A DNA stretch of 36,381 nucleotides from G963674505 sp964575975 (lineage in GTDB: Bacteria > Desulfobacterota > Desulfobacteria > Desulfobacterales > SKZT01). Shown one piece after another: positions 24,763 to 33,244 of this stretch. The stretch spans positions 1-36,381 of the forward strand of contig CAZNTU010000031.1 of NCBI GenBank assembly GCA_964575975.1, read 5' to 3'. Positions within the stretch are counted from its first letter, which is position 1. Each line of letters begins with the position of its first letter. The notes beneath the pieces were generated by a model. The model was not told where the DNA came from. It worked only from the letters and a program-made list of their open reading frames with translations, and made no database searches. The translations under genes were made by a program, and so were the position numbers.

Positions 24763-26553
24763 CTATTTGTTCCTGCTCAGAAAACCGGCCATCATCTGCT
24801 TGGCCGATTGCTTCGCGATTCCCAGCAGGTTCGGATCTCCCTTCGCCATCGAGGACATGTACCCTTTCGCCTGTTCGAAAGTGATGTGCGGGGGAAGGGG
24901 AGGCACGTCGGGATCGCACAGGGCGTCGATCACGGTCGGACGGTCGGCCTCGAGCGCCCTGTCCCAGGCGTCGCCGATCTGGTTCGGGGAGGCGACGGCT
25001 ATGCCCATCAAGCCTATCGATTCCGCGTATCTCGCGTACGGAAAGTCGGGGATGTCCTGGGAGGCGTCGAATTTCGGATCGCCCGACATGATTCTCTGCT
25101 CCCAAGTCACCTGGTTGAGATCCTCGTTGTGAAGCACCAGCACGATCAGCCGGGGGTCGGCCCATTTTCTCCAATATTTCGAGACGGTAATCAGCGCGGC
25201 GTTGCCCAGCATCTGCATGGCCCCGTCGCCCACCGTCGCGATCACCACACGCTCCGGGTAGCAGAACTTGGCCGCAGTCGCGTACGGAACGCCCGGACAC
25301 ATGGTGGCAAGTCCCCCGGACAGCGACGCCATCATCCCCGGCCTGATTTTCAGATCCCTCGCGTACCAGTTGGCGGCCGAACCCGAATCGCACGTGAGAA
25401 TGCAGTTGTCCGGAAGGCGCGGGGAGAGTTCCCAGAACAGAAGCTGCGGGTTGATCGGCTTGGCTGCCATTTTAGCCCTTGCTTCCATCACGGTCCACCA
25501 CTCCTTGACGTTGTTCTCGATGGATTTGCGCCAGGAGCCGTCCTTCTTTTGTTCCAGAAGCGGAATCAATGCCGTCAGCGTCTCCGTCGCGTCCCCGTGC
25601 AGGTTCACCTCCATGGGATACCGGGTGGACAAGTGCCGGGGCTGGATGTCGATCTGGACCCCTCTCGCCTGTCCTTCCTTGGGAAGATGTTCCGAATAGG
25701 GAAAGGAACTTCCGATCATCAATAATGTGTCGCAGCTCGTCATCATGTCCCAGGACGGCTTGGTTCCCAGCAGGCCGATGGAACCCGTCACGAAGGGAAG
25801 GTGGTCGGGGACCGCGGCCTTTCCCAGCAGGGCCTTGGCGACTCCCGCGCCCAATATCTCGGCCGTCTGAACCACCAGGTCCGTGGCGTGCATGGCCCCG
25901 GCGCCGACCAGCATGGCGACTTTCTTTCCCTCGTTCAGAACTTTGGCGGCTCTTTGAAGATCGGCTTCCTTGGGTACGATCTTCGGGGAGCTGTATCCGA
26001 CGCCGGTGAAGCACGCGCCGTGTTTTCTCGGAGGGGAGGGGACGGCGTCCATTTCCTGGATGTCGTGGGGAAGGATGATGCAGGTGACCGCGAGTTCCGC
26101 TTTGGAGATTCTGAGAGCGCGGTCCACCAAATGGCGGATGGAAGCGGGCGAAGAGGCCATGTGGACGAAATCGCGGGCGACGTCCTTGAAAAGACTGACC
26201 AGATCGACTTCCTGCTGGTAGTCGGTGCCGATGGCGGTGCTGGCCTGCTGTCCGACAATGGCCAGGACCGGCGTGGAATCCTTGCGGGCGTCGTAGAGCC
26301 CGTTGAGAAGGTGAATGGCGCCGGGGCCGGACGTGGCGATGCAGACGCCCACTTCCCCGGTGAACTTGGCGTGCGCCGTCGCCATGAAGGCCGCCTCCTC
26401 CTCGTGGCGAGCCTGTATGAATTCGATCTTGTCCCGGTGCCGGTCCAGAGCCCCGAAAACACCGTTGATCCCGTCCCCGGGAAAGCCGTAAATCCTGCGA
26501 ATTCCCCATTCGTGAAGTCGCAGAACCAAGTAATCGCTCGCTGTGTCAGACAT
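24763..26553 (-). CDS. Thiamine-diphosphate enzyme, pyruvate oxidase/PoxB-like
   Basis: This 596-residue protein has the three-domain acetohydroxyacid synthase/PoxB layout. The N-terminal Pyr domain (about 1-170) has FPGDGINGVFGAL and the cofactor-activating Glu in QARHEEEAAFMATAHAKFTG. The central domain (about 200-335) has VAMLVGAGAMHATDLV. The C-terminal PP domain (about 375-560) has the ThDP/Mg motif GDGAMQMLGNAALITVSKYW ending in NEDLN. It probably converts pyruvate or another 2-oxoacid to acetate/aldehyde and CO2, passing electrons to quinone if FAD is bound. It overlaps the upstream SDR by 8 bp and abuts the enolase-superfamily gene. PoxB, sulfoacetaldehyde acetyltransferase and related enzymes cannot be separated here. 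Confidence 0.86.
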   Translation of the reverse strand: MSDTASDYLVLRLHEWGIRRIYGFPGDGINGVFGALDRHRDKIEFIQARHEEEAAFMATAHAKFTGEVGVCIATSGPGAIHLLNGLYDARKDSTPVLAIVGQQASTAIGTDYQQEVDLVSLFKDVARDFVHMASSPASIRHLVDRALRISKAELAVTCIILPHDIQEMDAVPSPPRKHGACFTGVGYSSPKIVPKEADLQRAAKVLNEGKKVAMLVGAGAMHATDLVVQTAEILGAGVAKALLGKAAVPDHLPFVTGSIGLLGTKPSWDMMTSCDTLLMIGSSFPYSEHLPKEGQARGVQIDIQPRHLSTRYPMEVNLHGDATETLTALIPLLEQKKDGSWRKSIENNVKEWWTVMEARAKMAAKPINPQLLFWELSPRLPDNCILTCDSGSAANWYARDLKIRPGMMASLSGGLATMCPGVPYATAAKFCYPERVVIATVGDGAMQMLGNAALITVSKYWRKWADPRLIVLVLHNEDLNQVTWEQRIMSGDPKFDASQDIPDFPYARYAESIGLMGIAVASPNQIGDAWDRALEADRPTVIDALCDPDVPPLPPHITFEQAKGYMSSMAKGDPNLLGIAKQSAKQMMAGFLSRNK

Positions 26554-27565
26554 GGCGTCCTCCTTTTTTTCTTTGTTTTTTCATCAGGCAGGTTCCCGCC
26601 AGAAACCCCGCGATTATTCCTCCCGCCCCCAAAATCCACGGGCGACGGGTGGTGAACCAGAACTGGGGACTGCTTTCGTGCGCCTCGTCTTCGAACTCTC
26701 CGTGCGCTCCGAAATCGCCAGGGACGGGGCGATACAGGTTGTCGGGGCGATCCGGGTCCAGCCGGTCGGGGGTTTGCTGCCCGTCGTAGGCGAACGACGC
26801 GAGATATCGGTCCATAAGATGCGGGAAGAACTTGTTCAGCCAAATCGTCGCTGCGCTGGAAATTCCCACGTAGACCTCCCTGCGCCGGTTATGGGCGGCC
26901 CAGTAGATCGCCTCGGCGGCCACTTCGGGCTGGAAGACCGGCGGGACCGGTCGGGGATGTCTTTCCAGTTTCGCCTTGCACCAGGCAAACTGCGGCGTGT
27001 TGACGGCGGGAAGCTGGACCATGGCGATGCGAACGCCGCTTTTTTCGTTCATGAGTTCGGTCCTGACGGAATCGGTGAATCCCCGGATAGCGAACTTGGC
27101 GCCGCAGTATGGGGCTTGGAGAGGAATGGCGCGATAGGAGAGAGCGGAGCCGACCTGTACTATGACGCCTCGGTCGCGCTTTTTCATGTGCTTCAATGCG
27201 GCCATGGTCCCGTACACCATGCCCAGATACGTCACCTCCGTGGCCCGGCGGTAATCTTTGGGATCGATGTCCGTAAAGGAGGCGAATATGGTCGTCATGG
27301 CGCTGTTGACCCATACGTCGATTCGGCCGAAAACGTCAGCGACCCGCTCGGCCACGCGAAACATCCGTTCGGCGTCGGCGACGTCGGCCTGAAGCGCGAG
27401 CGCTCTGCCGCCCGCCGCTTCCACCTCCTCCCCGGTTTTCTCCAGCCGTTCGCGATCCCTCGCGATCAGCCCGATGGACGCGCCCCTTCGGGCGAACGCC
27501 CTCGCAGTCGCCCGCCCTACGCCTGCGGACGCCCCAGTGATGACAACCACCTGTTCGTTTTTCAT
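26546..27565 (-). CDS. Short-chain dehydrogenase/reductase with C-terminal hydrophobic anchor
   Basis: This 339-residue protein has an N-terminal classical SDR domain (about 1-250): cofactor motif TGASAGVGRA at 10-19, an unusual VNSAM where NNAG is expected, and the catalytic set S140, Y153, K157 (GSALSYRAIPLQAPYCGAKF). After a proline/aspartate-rich linker (TPDRLDPDRPDNLYRPV) comes a hydrophobic C-terminal helix (WILGAGGIIAGFLAGTCLMK) capped by basic residues, like a tail anchor. The Met at 27565 starts the domain cleanly; longer in-frame starts exist but add no homology. First gene of a minus-strand run with the ThDP enzyme. The substrate is unknown. Confidence 0.87.
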   Translation of the reverse strand: MKNEQVVVITGASAGVGRATARAFARRGASIGLIARDRERLEKTGEEVEAAGGRALALQADVADAERMFRVAERVADVFGRIDVWVNSAMTTIFASFTDIDPKDYRRATEVTYLGMVYGTMAALKHMKKRDRGVIVQVGSALSYRAIPLQAPYCGAKFAIRGFTDSVRTELMNEKSGVRIAMVQLPAVNTPQFAWCKAKLERHPRPVPPVFQPEVAAEAIYWAAHNRRREVYVGISSAATIWLNKFFPHLMDRYLASFAYDGQQTPDRLDPDRPDNLYRPVPGDFGAHGEFEDEAHESSPQFWFTTRRPWILGAGGIIAGFLAGTCLMKKQRKKGGRHV

Positions 27566-27893
27566 CGACTGCCTCGCTTGCTGAAAATTGGCCGGCGGAC
27601 CCCGCTCCCCCGAACTCCGAAAAAAACGCCCGACCGTCGAAATCTCTCTCACGATATAAGAGCGAAAAAGGAAAATACATAAGGTGCATTTCGTATTTGA
27701 CGGAATCGGACGAAAGTATTTGCGCGGCCTTCGAGCAATACCGCAACGGCAAACGATTTGGGAAATTCGGCCGTCTTGAATTCGTGTCGCCCGAAAATGA
27801 GGTCTTTGCATTATGTTCAGACGGGCTTGGGATGTTTATGGTAAATTTTACAGACAAAGGGCGCGAACGTAAAAAAGAAGGGATAAAAATCTA
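27566..27893. other. Divergent intergenic region, SDR operon / cheB
   Basis: This 328-bp region separates the minus-strand SDR operon from plus-strand cheB. It is AT-rich from about 27640 to 27700 and must carry both promoters, but no convincing -35/-10 pair was found. A 65-codon open frame with a TTG start at 27697 overlaps the cheB ATG by one base; it lacks a ribosome-binding site and recognisable homology and is not called. No repeats or RNA genes are evident. Confidence 0.4.
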
Positions 27894-28967
27894 ATGCCCA
27901 ACCGTGACATTATTGTAATGGGGGCCTCCAGCGGGGGGATAGAAGCTCTTTCGAAGATCGTCTCCCTGTTTCCGCCGGATTTGTCCGCGTCCGTCTTCGT
28001 CGTCCAGCACATACCGGCGCATATACCTTCCGTATTGGATCAAATCCTGTCGAAAAAAGGTCCTTTGCCGGCGGTACACCCCGACCACGACGGCGGATTC
28101 GTTCCCGGCACCGTCTACGTGGCCCCACCCAACCGACATTTGCTGGTAAAGCCGGGAAACAGGACGGAATTGACGTACGGGCCAAGGGAGAATCGGGTCA
28201 GACCTTCGATCAACGCGTTGTTCCGGTCGGCGGCCGCGTTCTATACGTCCCGGGTGGTGGCGGTCCTTCTTACCGGCTATTTGGACGACGGCGTGAGCGG
28301 CTTGTTCGCGGTGAAGAGCTGCGGAGGAACGGCGATCGCACAGGATCCCTCCGAAGCCGAGGTTCCCGACATGCCCAAGGCGGCGATTAAAAACGTGGAC
28401 ATCGACCATGTGCTGTCCCTGGAAGAGATCGCCGCCAAAATAGTGGAACTTTCAAAGCAGCCCGCCGGGGCGCCACCCGAAGTACCGGAGGAAATCATGG
28501 TCGAAATCAAAGTCTCCCAGCACAGGATGCCGGACATCGACGAATTGAAGAAGATCGGCGACTCTACGTCGTTCACCTGTCCGGAATGCGGCGGAGTGTT
28601 GTTTCGCGTGAGAGGCGAACCCATATCCCGCTATATCTGCCACACCGGGCATTCCTTCACCAACAGCAGCTATCTCGCGGAACAGTCGGAAATCATCGAA
28701 TATTCGCTATGGTCCGCGGTTCGGCATCTTCAGGAAAGAGCCAAGGTCTTTCTGAACATGGCCGAAAACGAGGAAGAGAGAGGCAGAAAAGAAAAGGCGG
28801 GCGAATTCAAGGTAAAGGCGGACGAAATCGCCTATCATGTAAAAGTAATCCGCGACTTCATCGTTTCCGGGAAGGCGTTCGACAACAAAAAAGGGAAAAG
28901 TGGTGAAATTCCCCTGAAGGACGCCGGAATTTCCCCCCTACCGGACGTTTCCGATCCGATCATGTAA
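27894..28967 (+). CDS. Stand-alone CheB-type methylesterase with C-terminal zinc-ribbon/helical region
   Basis: This 357-residue protein lacks the usual receiver domain and begins directly with the CheB esterase/glutaminase domain (about 1-190). The catalytic triad is S12 (MGASSGGIEA), H39 (VVQHIP) and D132 (LLTGYLDDGVSG). A zinc-ribbon-like segment follows at about 220-260 (TCPECGGVLF...CHTGHSF), then a helical tail rich in Lys/Glu (about 265-330). Such free-standing CheB proteins often pair with CheR or sit in stress modules, but no chemotaxis gene is adjacent. Without a receiver it is probably not phospho-controlled; the Cys/His ribbon may sense metal or redox. Confidence 0.85.
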   Translation: MPNRDIIVMGASSGGIEALSKIVSLFPPDLSASVFVVQHIPAHIPSVLDQILSKKGPLPAVHPDHDGGFVPGTVYVAPPNRHLLVKPGNRTELTYGPRENRVRPSINALFRSAAAFYTSRVVAVLLTGYLDDGVSGLFAVKSCGGTAIAQDPSEAEVPDMPKAAIKNVDIDHVLSLEEIAAKIVELSKQPAGAPPEVPEEIMVEIKVSQHRMPDIDELKKIGDSTSFTCPECGGVLFRVRGEPISRYICHTGHSFTNSSYLAEQSEIIEYSLWSAVRHLQERAKVFLNMAENEEERGRKEKAGEFKVKADEIAYHVKVIRDFIVSGKAFDNKKGKSGEIPLKDAGISPLPDVSDPIM

Positions 28968-28981
28968 TCGAAAAGCCGCAA

Positions 28982-30939
28982 CTACAAAAGTCGTGGCCGA
29001 AATTGACGCCAAGCCGGATGTCGTCCTTTGTTTTTTTCCTTTTTCGGCTTTTGCCGCTTTAGCAATCCCATGGTCGCTCCGATAGTCGGCAGTCCTATGA
29101 TTGACATTGCGATGGCTGCCGCCAGAGGATCGAGGATTCCGATCATGGCCAAGGGAATTCCTATGACCGTTTGCGCCGAAGCGAGAAAAAGGTTCAGTCG
29201 GGAGACCCACGACGCACGAAAGGAAAGATCGAAGATTTCGTCAATCAGGGCGGGGTCGGAGGAAAGCAGGGTCATGTCGGAGGCGATTTTCGCCATGTTG
29301 GGTCGCAAACCCGTTTCGAACCCGATATCCGCCACGATCAACGCCGCCGTGTCGCCGAACCCGTCACCGACCATTCCCACTCGCGAACCTTCCGCCTGCA
29401 TTCCCAAACGGCCTCGGCCTTTTGCTCCTGCGACAATCCTCCGGCGAATCTCGCGATTTTCAGTTCCCGCGCGACCGCCCGCGTGGTTTCCACACTGTCG
29501 CCCGATACCAGAAGGACTTCCAACCCCCTTTTTTGAAGCTTCGCGACCGCCTCCCCGGCTTTTGTCCCGACGGGGTCTTCGAGGGCGACGAACCCTTGCA
29601 CGCGCGAGCCCCATCCAAAAAAGACCGCGGTCGTTCCGGACCTTTCGTACGAATGGGCCAGATTGTCAAGGTAGGGTGGAACCGGCGAAAGGCCCTGCCG
29701 TTTCATGAACGCCCTATTGCCGACGGAAATCTCGTCCCCCCGGTACATGCCGCAGACTCCCATGCCCTCGAAACACCCGAAATTCTTCGCTTTTTCGCTC
29801 CGAACACCCTCCTTTTCGGCATGGCGAACGATCTCCCTCGCCAACGGATGGTCCGAATTGGATTCCACCGAGGAAAGCCGTTCCAGAATTCCGGAATCGT
29901 CGGAAGAAAACGCGTGGATTCGTATTAGCTCGAATCGTCCTTCGGTTACCCCTCCGGTTTTCGCAATGACTATCGTGTCGAGACTTTTAACTCTTTTCAG
30001 AGCGTCCTGGGAGCGAATGAGAACGCCCATGGACCGGCCCGACCCGAGAGCGGCGGCCTTTGCCAGCGGGATTGAGACGCAGAGCGCGAACGGGCAGGCG
30101 ACGGTCGAAACCGCCACGGCCCTGAAAAGGGACTCGTCCAAGTTGTTGCCTGCGACGTAGGATACGACTATGGCGCAACCCGCCAGCAGAGGAACCAATG
30201 GGGCCAGTCCGCGGCACCACCTTTCCGCCAAGTCTTCGGACTTGCTTTTGCCGCAAAGCGTTTCCCCCAAAAGCGTTTCCCCCAGAAGAAGCGCCTCGAA
30301 GCCGGTCCATCGCATCCGGTCTTGGGACGCGAGCCTCGCTTCCCCGTGACCGAAGGAGCGACGCTCGCCAACGCAGTTCGTAACTTTTCGACGGACATGG
30401 GTTTCGACAAGCCGCGCGAAAAGGAACATGAAAACCAGGATGGAAACGGTATCGAAATAGAGAAGTTCTTCTCCGTCGATCATTCGAAAAAGACTGCAAA
30501 AATAGGCCGGCAGCACCCCGACGGCCATCAGGGATTCCATGGCGTTTCCGCCGTCTTCGCCGCCTTTCCAAACGTTTCGGAAAAGTGGATATCCTCCGTA
30601 GAACACGAGGACGCTGGCCATCGGCCATGCGGAACAGGAGAGATACCGGGCGAGCTTGCCGTCTAGCATCTCCGAAATCCCGGAGTATTCCACGACAGAT
30701 ATCGCAAGGACGGCGAACGTAAGAACCGAAGAGACTCGAAAGCGGGTCGGAAGATCTTTTCCCGGACGGTCGTATTCGCTTTTTTGCGCGAAGCCGCTTG
30801 GAAAAGAGTATGGATTCTTCGTCCTCCCGGATTTCGTTCCCGCGCGCCGACTTTTGGTCGGGAGATCGCAATCGCGACACTTTTCTCCAAGAAAAATTCC
30901 GATTTTGCTTGGATTTGGCGAAACCGATTTGTTCGACAT
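28982..30939 (-). pseudogene. P1B-type (heavy-metal) ATPase pseudogene with several disabling lesions
   Basis: Residues line up with CPx-type copper/heavy-metal ATPases: a CxxC-type N-terminus (EKCRDCDLP), transmembrane helices, the CPx motif (VSTVACPFALCVSIPLAKAAAL), the nucleotide-binding domain (SNSDHPLAREIVRHAEKEGV, FEGMGVCG) and LLVSGDS. The phosphorylation motif DKTGT reads AKTGG (IVIAKTGGVTEG), so the essential Asp is gone. The actuator domain with its TGE loop is nearly all deleted, leaving a short GETLLGETLCG stretch. Near 29395-29405 a one-base deletion moves the rest (QAEGSRVGMVGDGFGDTAAL) into another frame, which ends at 28982. The hinge motif is also altered (GFGD for GIND). This gene cannot pump. 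Confidence 0.85.
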
Positions 30940-31153
30940 GGCGTAAGACCGTATTTTTATGGTTGGCTTAAGGACCCCCCGTTCCGATTTTCTTTTTATG
31001 GATCGCATTATATTCCCGCTTTGCGAATCGCAATATAGGTAAATCTCCGTAATTGTCCGTGTAAAAAAAGGTATGGGCTTCTGGCTTCTCTTCGCACGCC
31101 TTCGATGCCGCCAATGCTCGACGCAATAAATCGACATATGGAAGAAGATGAGG

Positions 31154-31231
31154 ATGCTGGATATTCTGGAGATTGCCCGAGAGGATGGCAAAAAACTCGG
31201 GATGGAAGAGGGAAAGGCGCTTTTTTCTTGA
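31154..31231 (+). pseudogene. Possible 3' remnant of an Rpn-type (PD-(D/E)XK) recombinase/nuclease gene
   Basis: A 25-codon frame reads MLDILEIAREDGKKLGMEEG and ends at a TGA. The ARxDGKxxGxxEG pattern resembles the C-terminal tail of Rpn/PD-(D/E)XK transposase-like proteins. Nothing coherent remains upstream (in-frame stops at about 31113). The rest of the 387-bp gap 30940-31326 shows no gene. Low confidence. Confidence 0.25.
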
Positions 31232-31326
31232 CAAAAAACAAACTGCCGTCATAAATCGAAAAAATCGAATCGCCAGGGCACTCGAAATTTAAGTGACAAT
31301 CATCCGCCCCTCTGGCCCTCGTCCAC

Positions 31327-31548
31327 ATGGCGATCGTCTTCTGTTCTCCGCAAGTTTCGACCGCCTTTCAATTTACCTGTGGCATCGTCAAGGATAGGCG
31401 AACCGGACTGGAATGGTATGTCGGGCCGGATGAGAACACGAGCTGGCATGAAGCCGAGAATTGGGTGGAAACAAGGTGCGACATGCACCCGAAATATATC
31501 GACAGCCCGGCCAAATCGGTTATGAGCGGATGCATATTTTTTTATTGA
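31327..31548 (+). pseudogene. Truncated Lcl/DUF1566-domain fragment
   Basis: This 73-codon frame contains CGIVKDRRTGLEWYVGPDEN followed by TSWHEAENWVET. This is the highly characteristic start of the Lcl C-terminal (DUF1566) domain found in secreted or surface proteins. The conserved continuation (GGGWRMPTxxEL) is missing, replaced by unrelated residues up to a stop. No signal peptide is visible in the remaining N-terminus. It is a leftover of a larger gene. Confidence 0.65.
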
Positions 31549-31566
31549 CATGAAAAAGATTCGCTT

Positions 31567-31845
31567 TTGGCATCCATAAAATCAATCGAAAATACCAAGG
31601 ATGTTTGTCGTGCAAAAGTATCATTCTCGTTTCCCAACGAAATAATCAATGAACTTGACAGGGAACGAGGCGAGCTTTCTCGCAACCGGTTTGTTCCGCG
31701 CCTGCTGGAGCAAGCGCTTCGGGATAATCGGGAAAAATCGCTTCATCGAATTGCAGCCGAGGTTTACGGCGACGCCCGATTTGCCGACGAAGAGGAACGG
31801 ACTGCGGAAAACTGTTTCAAGGTCGCGCCGGAGCCGGAACAATGA
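31567..31845 (+). CDS. Ribbon-helix-helix (CopG-like) antitoxin-type protein
   Basis: This protein has up to 92 residues from a TTG; the true start is uncertain. The core AKVSFSFPNEIINELDRERGELSRNRFVPRLLEQAL is an RHH DNA-binding fold with its beta strand and two helices. An acidic C-terminus (DEEERTAENCFKVAPEPEQ) would wrap the toxin. The stop TGA overlaps an ATG (31842) that starts a short MazF/PemK-like frame, the standard coupling in toxin-antitoxin pairs. The toxin is cut short, so this antitoxin is now solitary. Confidence 0.6.
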   Translation: MASIKSIENTKDVCRAKVSFSFPNEIINELDRERGELSRNRFVPRLLEQALRDNREKSLHRIAAEVYGDARFADEEERTAENCFKVAPEPEQ

Positions 31846-31901
31846 AGCCCCATGAAAGGCAGCCTGTGCGAGGAGAAGTGTATCTCTGCTCGGGACTCTG
31901 A
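31842..31901 (+). pseudogene. N-terminal remnant of a PemK/MazF-like toxin
   Basis: A 19-residue frame (MKPHERQPVRGEVYLCSGL) overlaps the antitoxin stop as ATGA and then ends. The RGEVYLC strand is typical of PemK/MazF N-termini (RGEVYLVD...). A different frame stays open downstream to about 32060 without recognisable MazF sequence. The toxin is probably dead. The call rests on a short match plus the gene arrangement. Confidence 0.4.
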
Positions 31902-32067
31902 ATCCAGCCGCAGAACTCCTCTTCCCGGTCCGAGTCGGCCTCGGGCGAGAAAGCGCTCGCCCGCCTCCGCGTTTCGGGATATCCTTCGCCGACACGGCGG
32001 GAAACAAAGACGACGGCATCGCCGGGGTCTACAAGCTCCCCAACTCGAGGGACAAAGGGTAAGACCG

Positions 32068-32433
32068 TCAAACCGTGAAGTCCGGCGTTTCCTCGGACGG
32101 CGTCAGGTAGCCGCCTCCCCTCAACTTTACCAGACGGGGAAGATCCGCGCGTACCCGCTCCGCGCAACGGATTTGAAGGGGATCGGGGGCGGCCGGCTCG
32201 GGAGGCAGTCGTTTGCGGTCGATATGGAGGTGTCTCGCCGTTCGAAAGGCTTTCCAGGCTTCCGCGTCCCCCTTGCGGCATTTCCTTTTCCAAAGCGCCA
32301 GCAGGAATACCTCGCGAACGTCCCCGGGCCATCGCGACAGCTCCACCTTCCGATTCAACAGCTCTACCACGGCCGCCAGCATGCGCTCCTCCGTCGCGAT
32401 ATCCTTTTCCACGGAATCGGCACGGTCATTCAT
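32068..32433 (-). CDS. Small helical protein, partner of the adjacent nucleotidyltransferase
   Basis: This 121-residue protein is charged and predicted mostly helical (EKDIATEERMLAAVVELLNRK, WKAFRTARHLHIDRKRLPPE). No family is recognised. It overlaps the end of the upstream nucleotidyltransferase gene by 8 bp, so the two are translationally coupled. Pairs of a nucleotidyltransferase with a small partner are common in toxin-antitoxin and abortive-infection modules, which is the best guess for its role. Confidence 0.55.
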   Translation of the reverse strand: MNDRADSVEKDIATEERMLAAVVELLNRKVELSRWPGDVREVFLLALWKRKCRKGDAEAWKAFRTARHLHIDRKRLPPEPAAPDPLQIRCAERVRADLPRLVKLRGGGYLTPSEETPDFTV

Positions 32434-33169
32434 CGCCTTCCTCCTTCCAGGTTTCGGACAAGTTTCGCAGCATCGAGTCGGGCAAGTCGAGCCGTTCCAG
32501 AACATCCGCAGGCGCGTTTCCGATGCCGCGCATGAAAGACACGAAGTTGTCGGCGAGCCCCAAAACGGCATCGGGGGAGCCGTGCCATTTCCATATGACG
32601 TTGAAACGGTCGGTCAACCGATCCAGCGTAGTGTTCCGTGCCAATACCGAAAGATCCGCGCGGTCCTTCTCCCTGCCGGAATCGAGCTTGAGAAAGAACA
32701 GGTCTTCCATGCCAAGCTTTCGAAGCGTGAAAGACCGGCCTTTCACTTGAATTTCAGTGTCGGGTTCCGCGTTCCGGATGTCCCGGAGCATGATGAAGCC
32801 CCAAATGTTTTCAACGGAAGTCACGTCGATCCTGAAGGATTCTCCGAATATTTCCTTGAATTCGAGTTCCACCGACGCGACGGCGTCGATGGAAAAATCC
32901 TTGACGAAGAGATCCACGTCGTAGGATTGCTTCCTCAAGTCGTGCGCGATCATCGCCGTTCCCTCCGCCATGACGATCGGCTCGGCGAAGGGCTCGTTTC
33001 TTTCGATGGAGACCTCCAAAAGACGTTCGACCACCCTCAAAATATCCTGGCGTTCGAGAACCTTTTTCAATGCCATTTTCGATCGCCTTTCGTCCCGTTT
33101 TTCCACGCTTCCGCGCAGTGAAATCGTCCGCTCGCTCCGCGTCCATTCCTCCAAAGCCAAGACTTTCAT
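32426..33169 (-). CDS. Nucleotidyltransferase-fold protein (AbiEii/DUF6036-like)
   Basis: This 247-residue protein has VMAEGTAMIAHDLRKQSYDVDLFVKDF, a nucleotidyltransferase core with the D-x-D metal pair (YDVDLFV) and a GTA in place of the usual GGTA/GS loop. Downstream IQVKGRSFTLRKLGMEDLFFLKLDSGREKDRADLSVLA is typical of the AbiEii/DUF6036 set, including the Lys and the K-D-R-x-D. The start could be 33169 or an internal Met (MALKKVLERQD) about 31 residues later. It forms an operon with the 121-residue gene. The altered GS loop leaves activity uncertain. Confidence 0.62.
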   Translation of the reverse strand: MKVLALEEWTRSERTISLRGSVEKRDERRSKMALKKVLERQDILRVVERLLEVSIERNEPFAEPIVMAEGTAMIAHDLRKQSYDVDLFVKDFSIDAVASVELEFKEIFGESFRIDVTSVENIWGFIMLRDIRNAEPDTEIQVKGRSFTLRKLGMEDLFFLKLDSGREKDRADLSVLARNTTLDRLTDRFNVIWKWHGSPDAVLGLADNFVSFMRGIGNAPADVLERLDLPDSMLRNLSETWKEEGDE

Positions 33170-33244
33170 TCGAAATTCCGGCCGCTGATATCATAAAAGG
33201 TATATACCGCCGAAATCGAAGGGGTCAAGCCGAAGAAAAGGACC

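Noticed and set aside
27697..27894. A 65-codon frame with TTG start before cheB
   Set aside because: No Shine-Dalgarno, no homology seen and only a one-base overlap with cheB. It may be promoter DNA.
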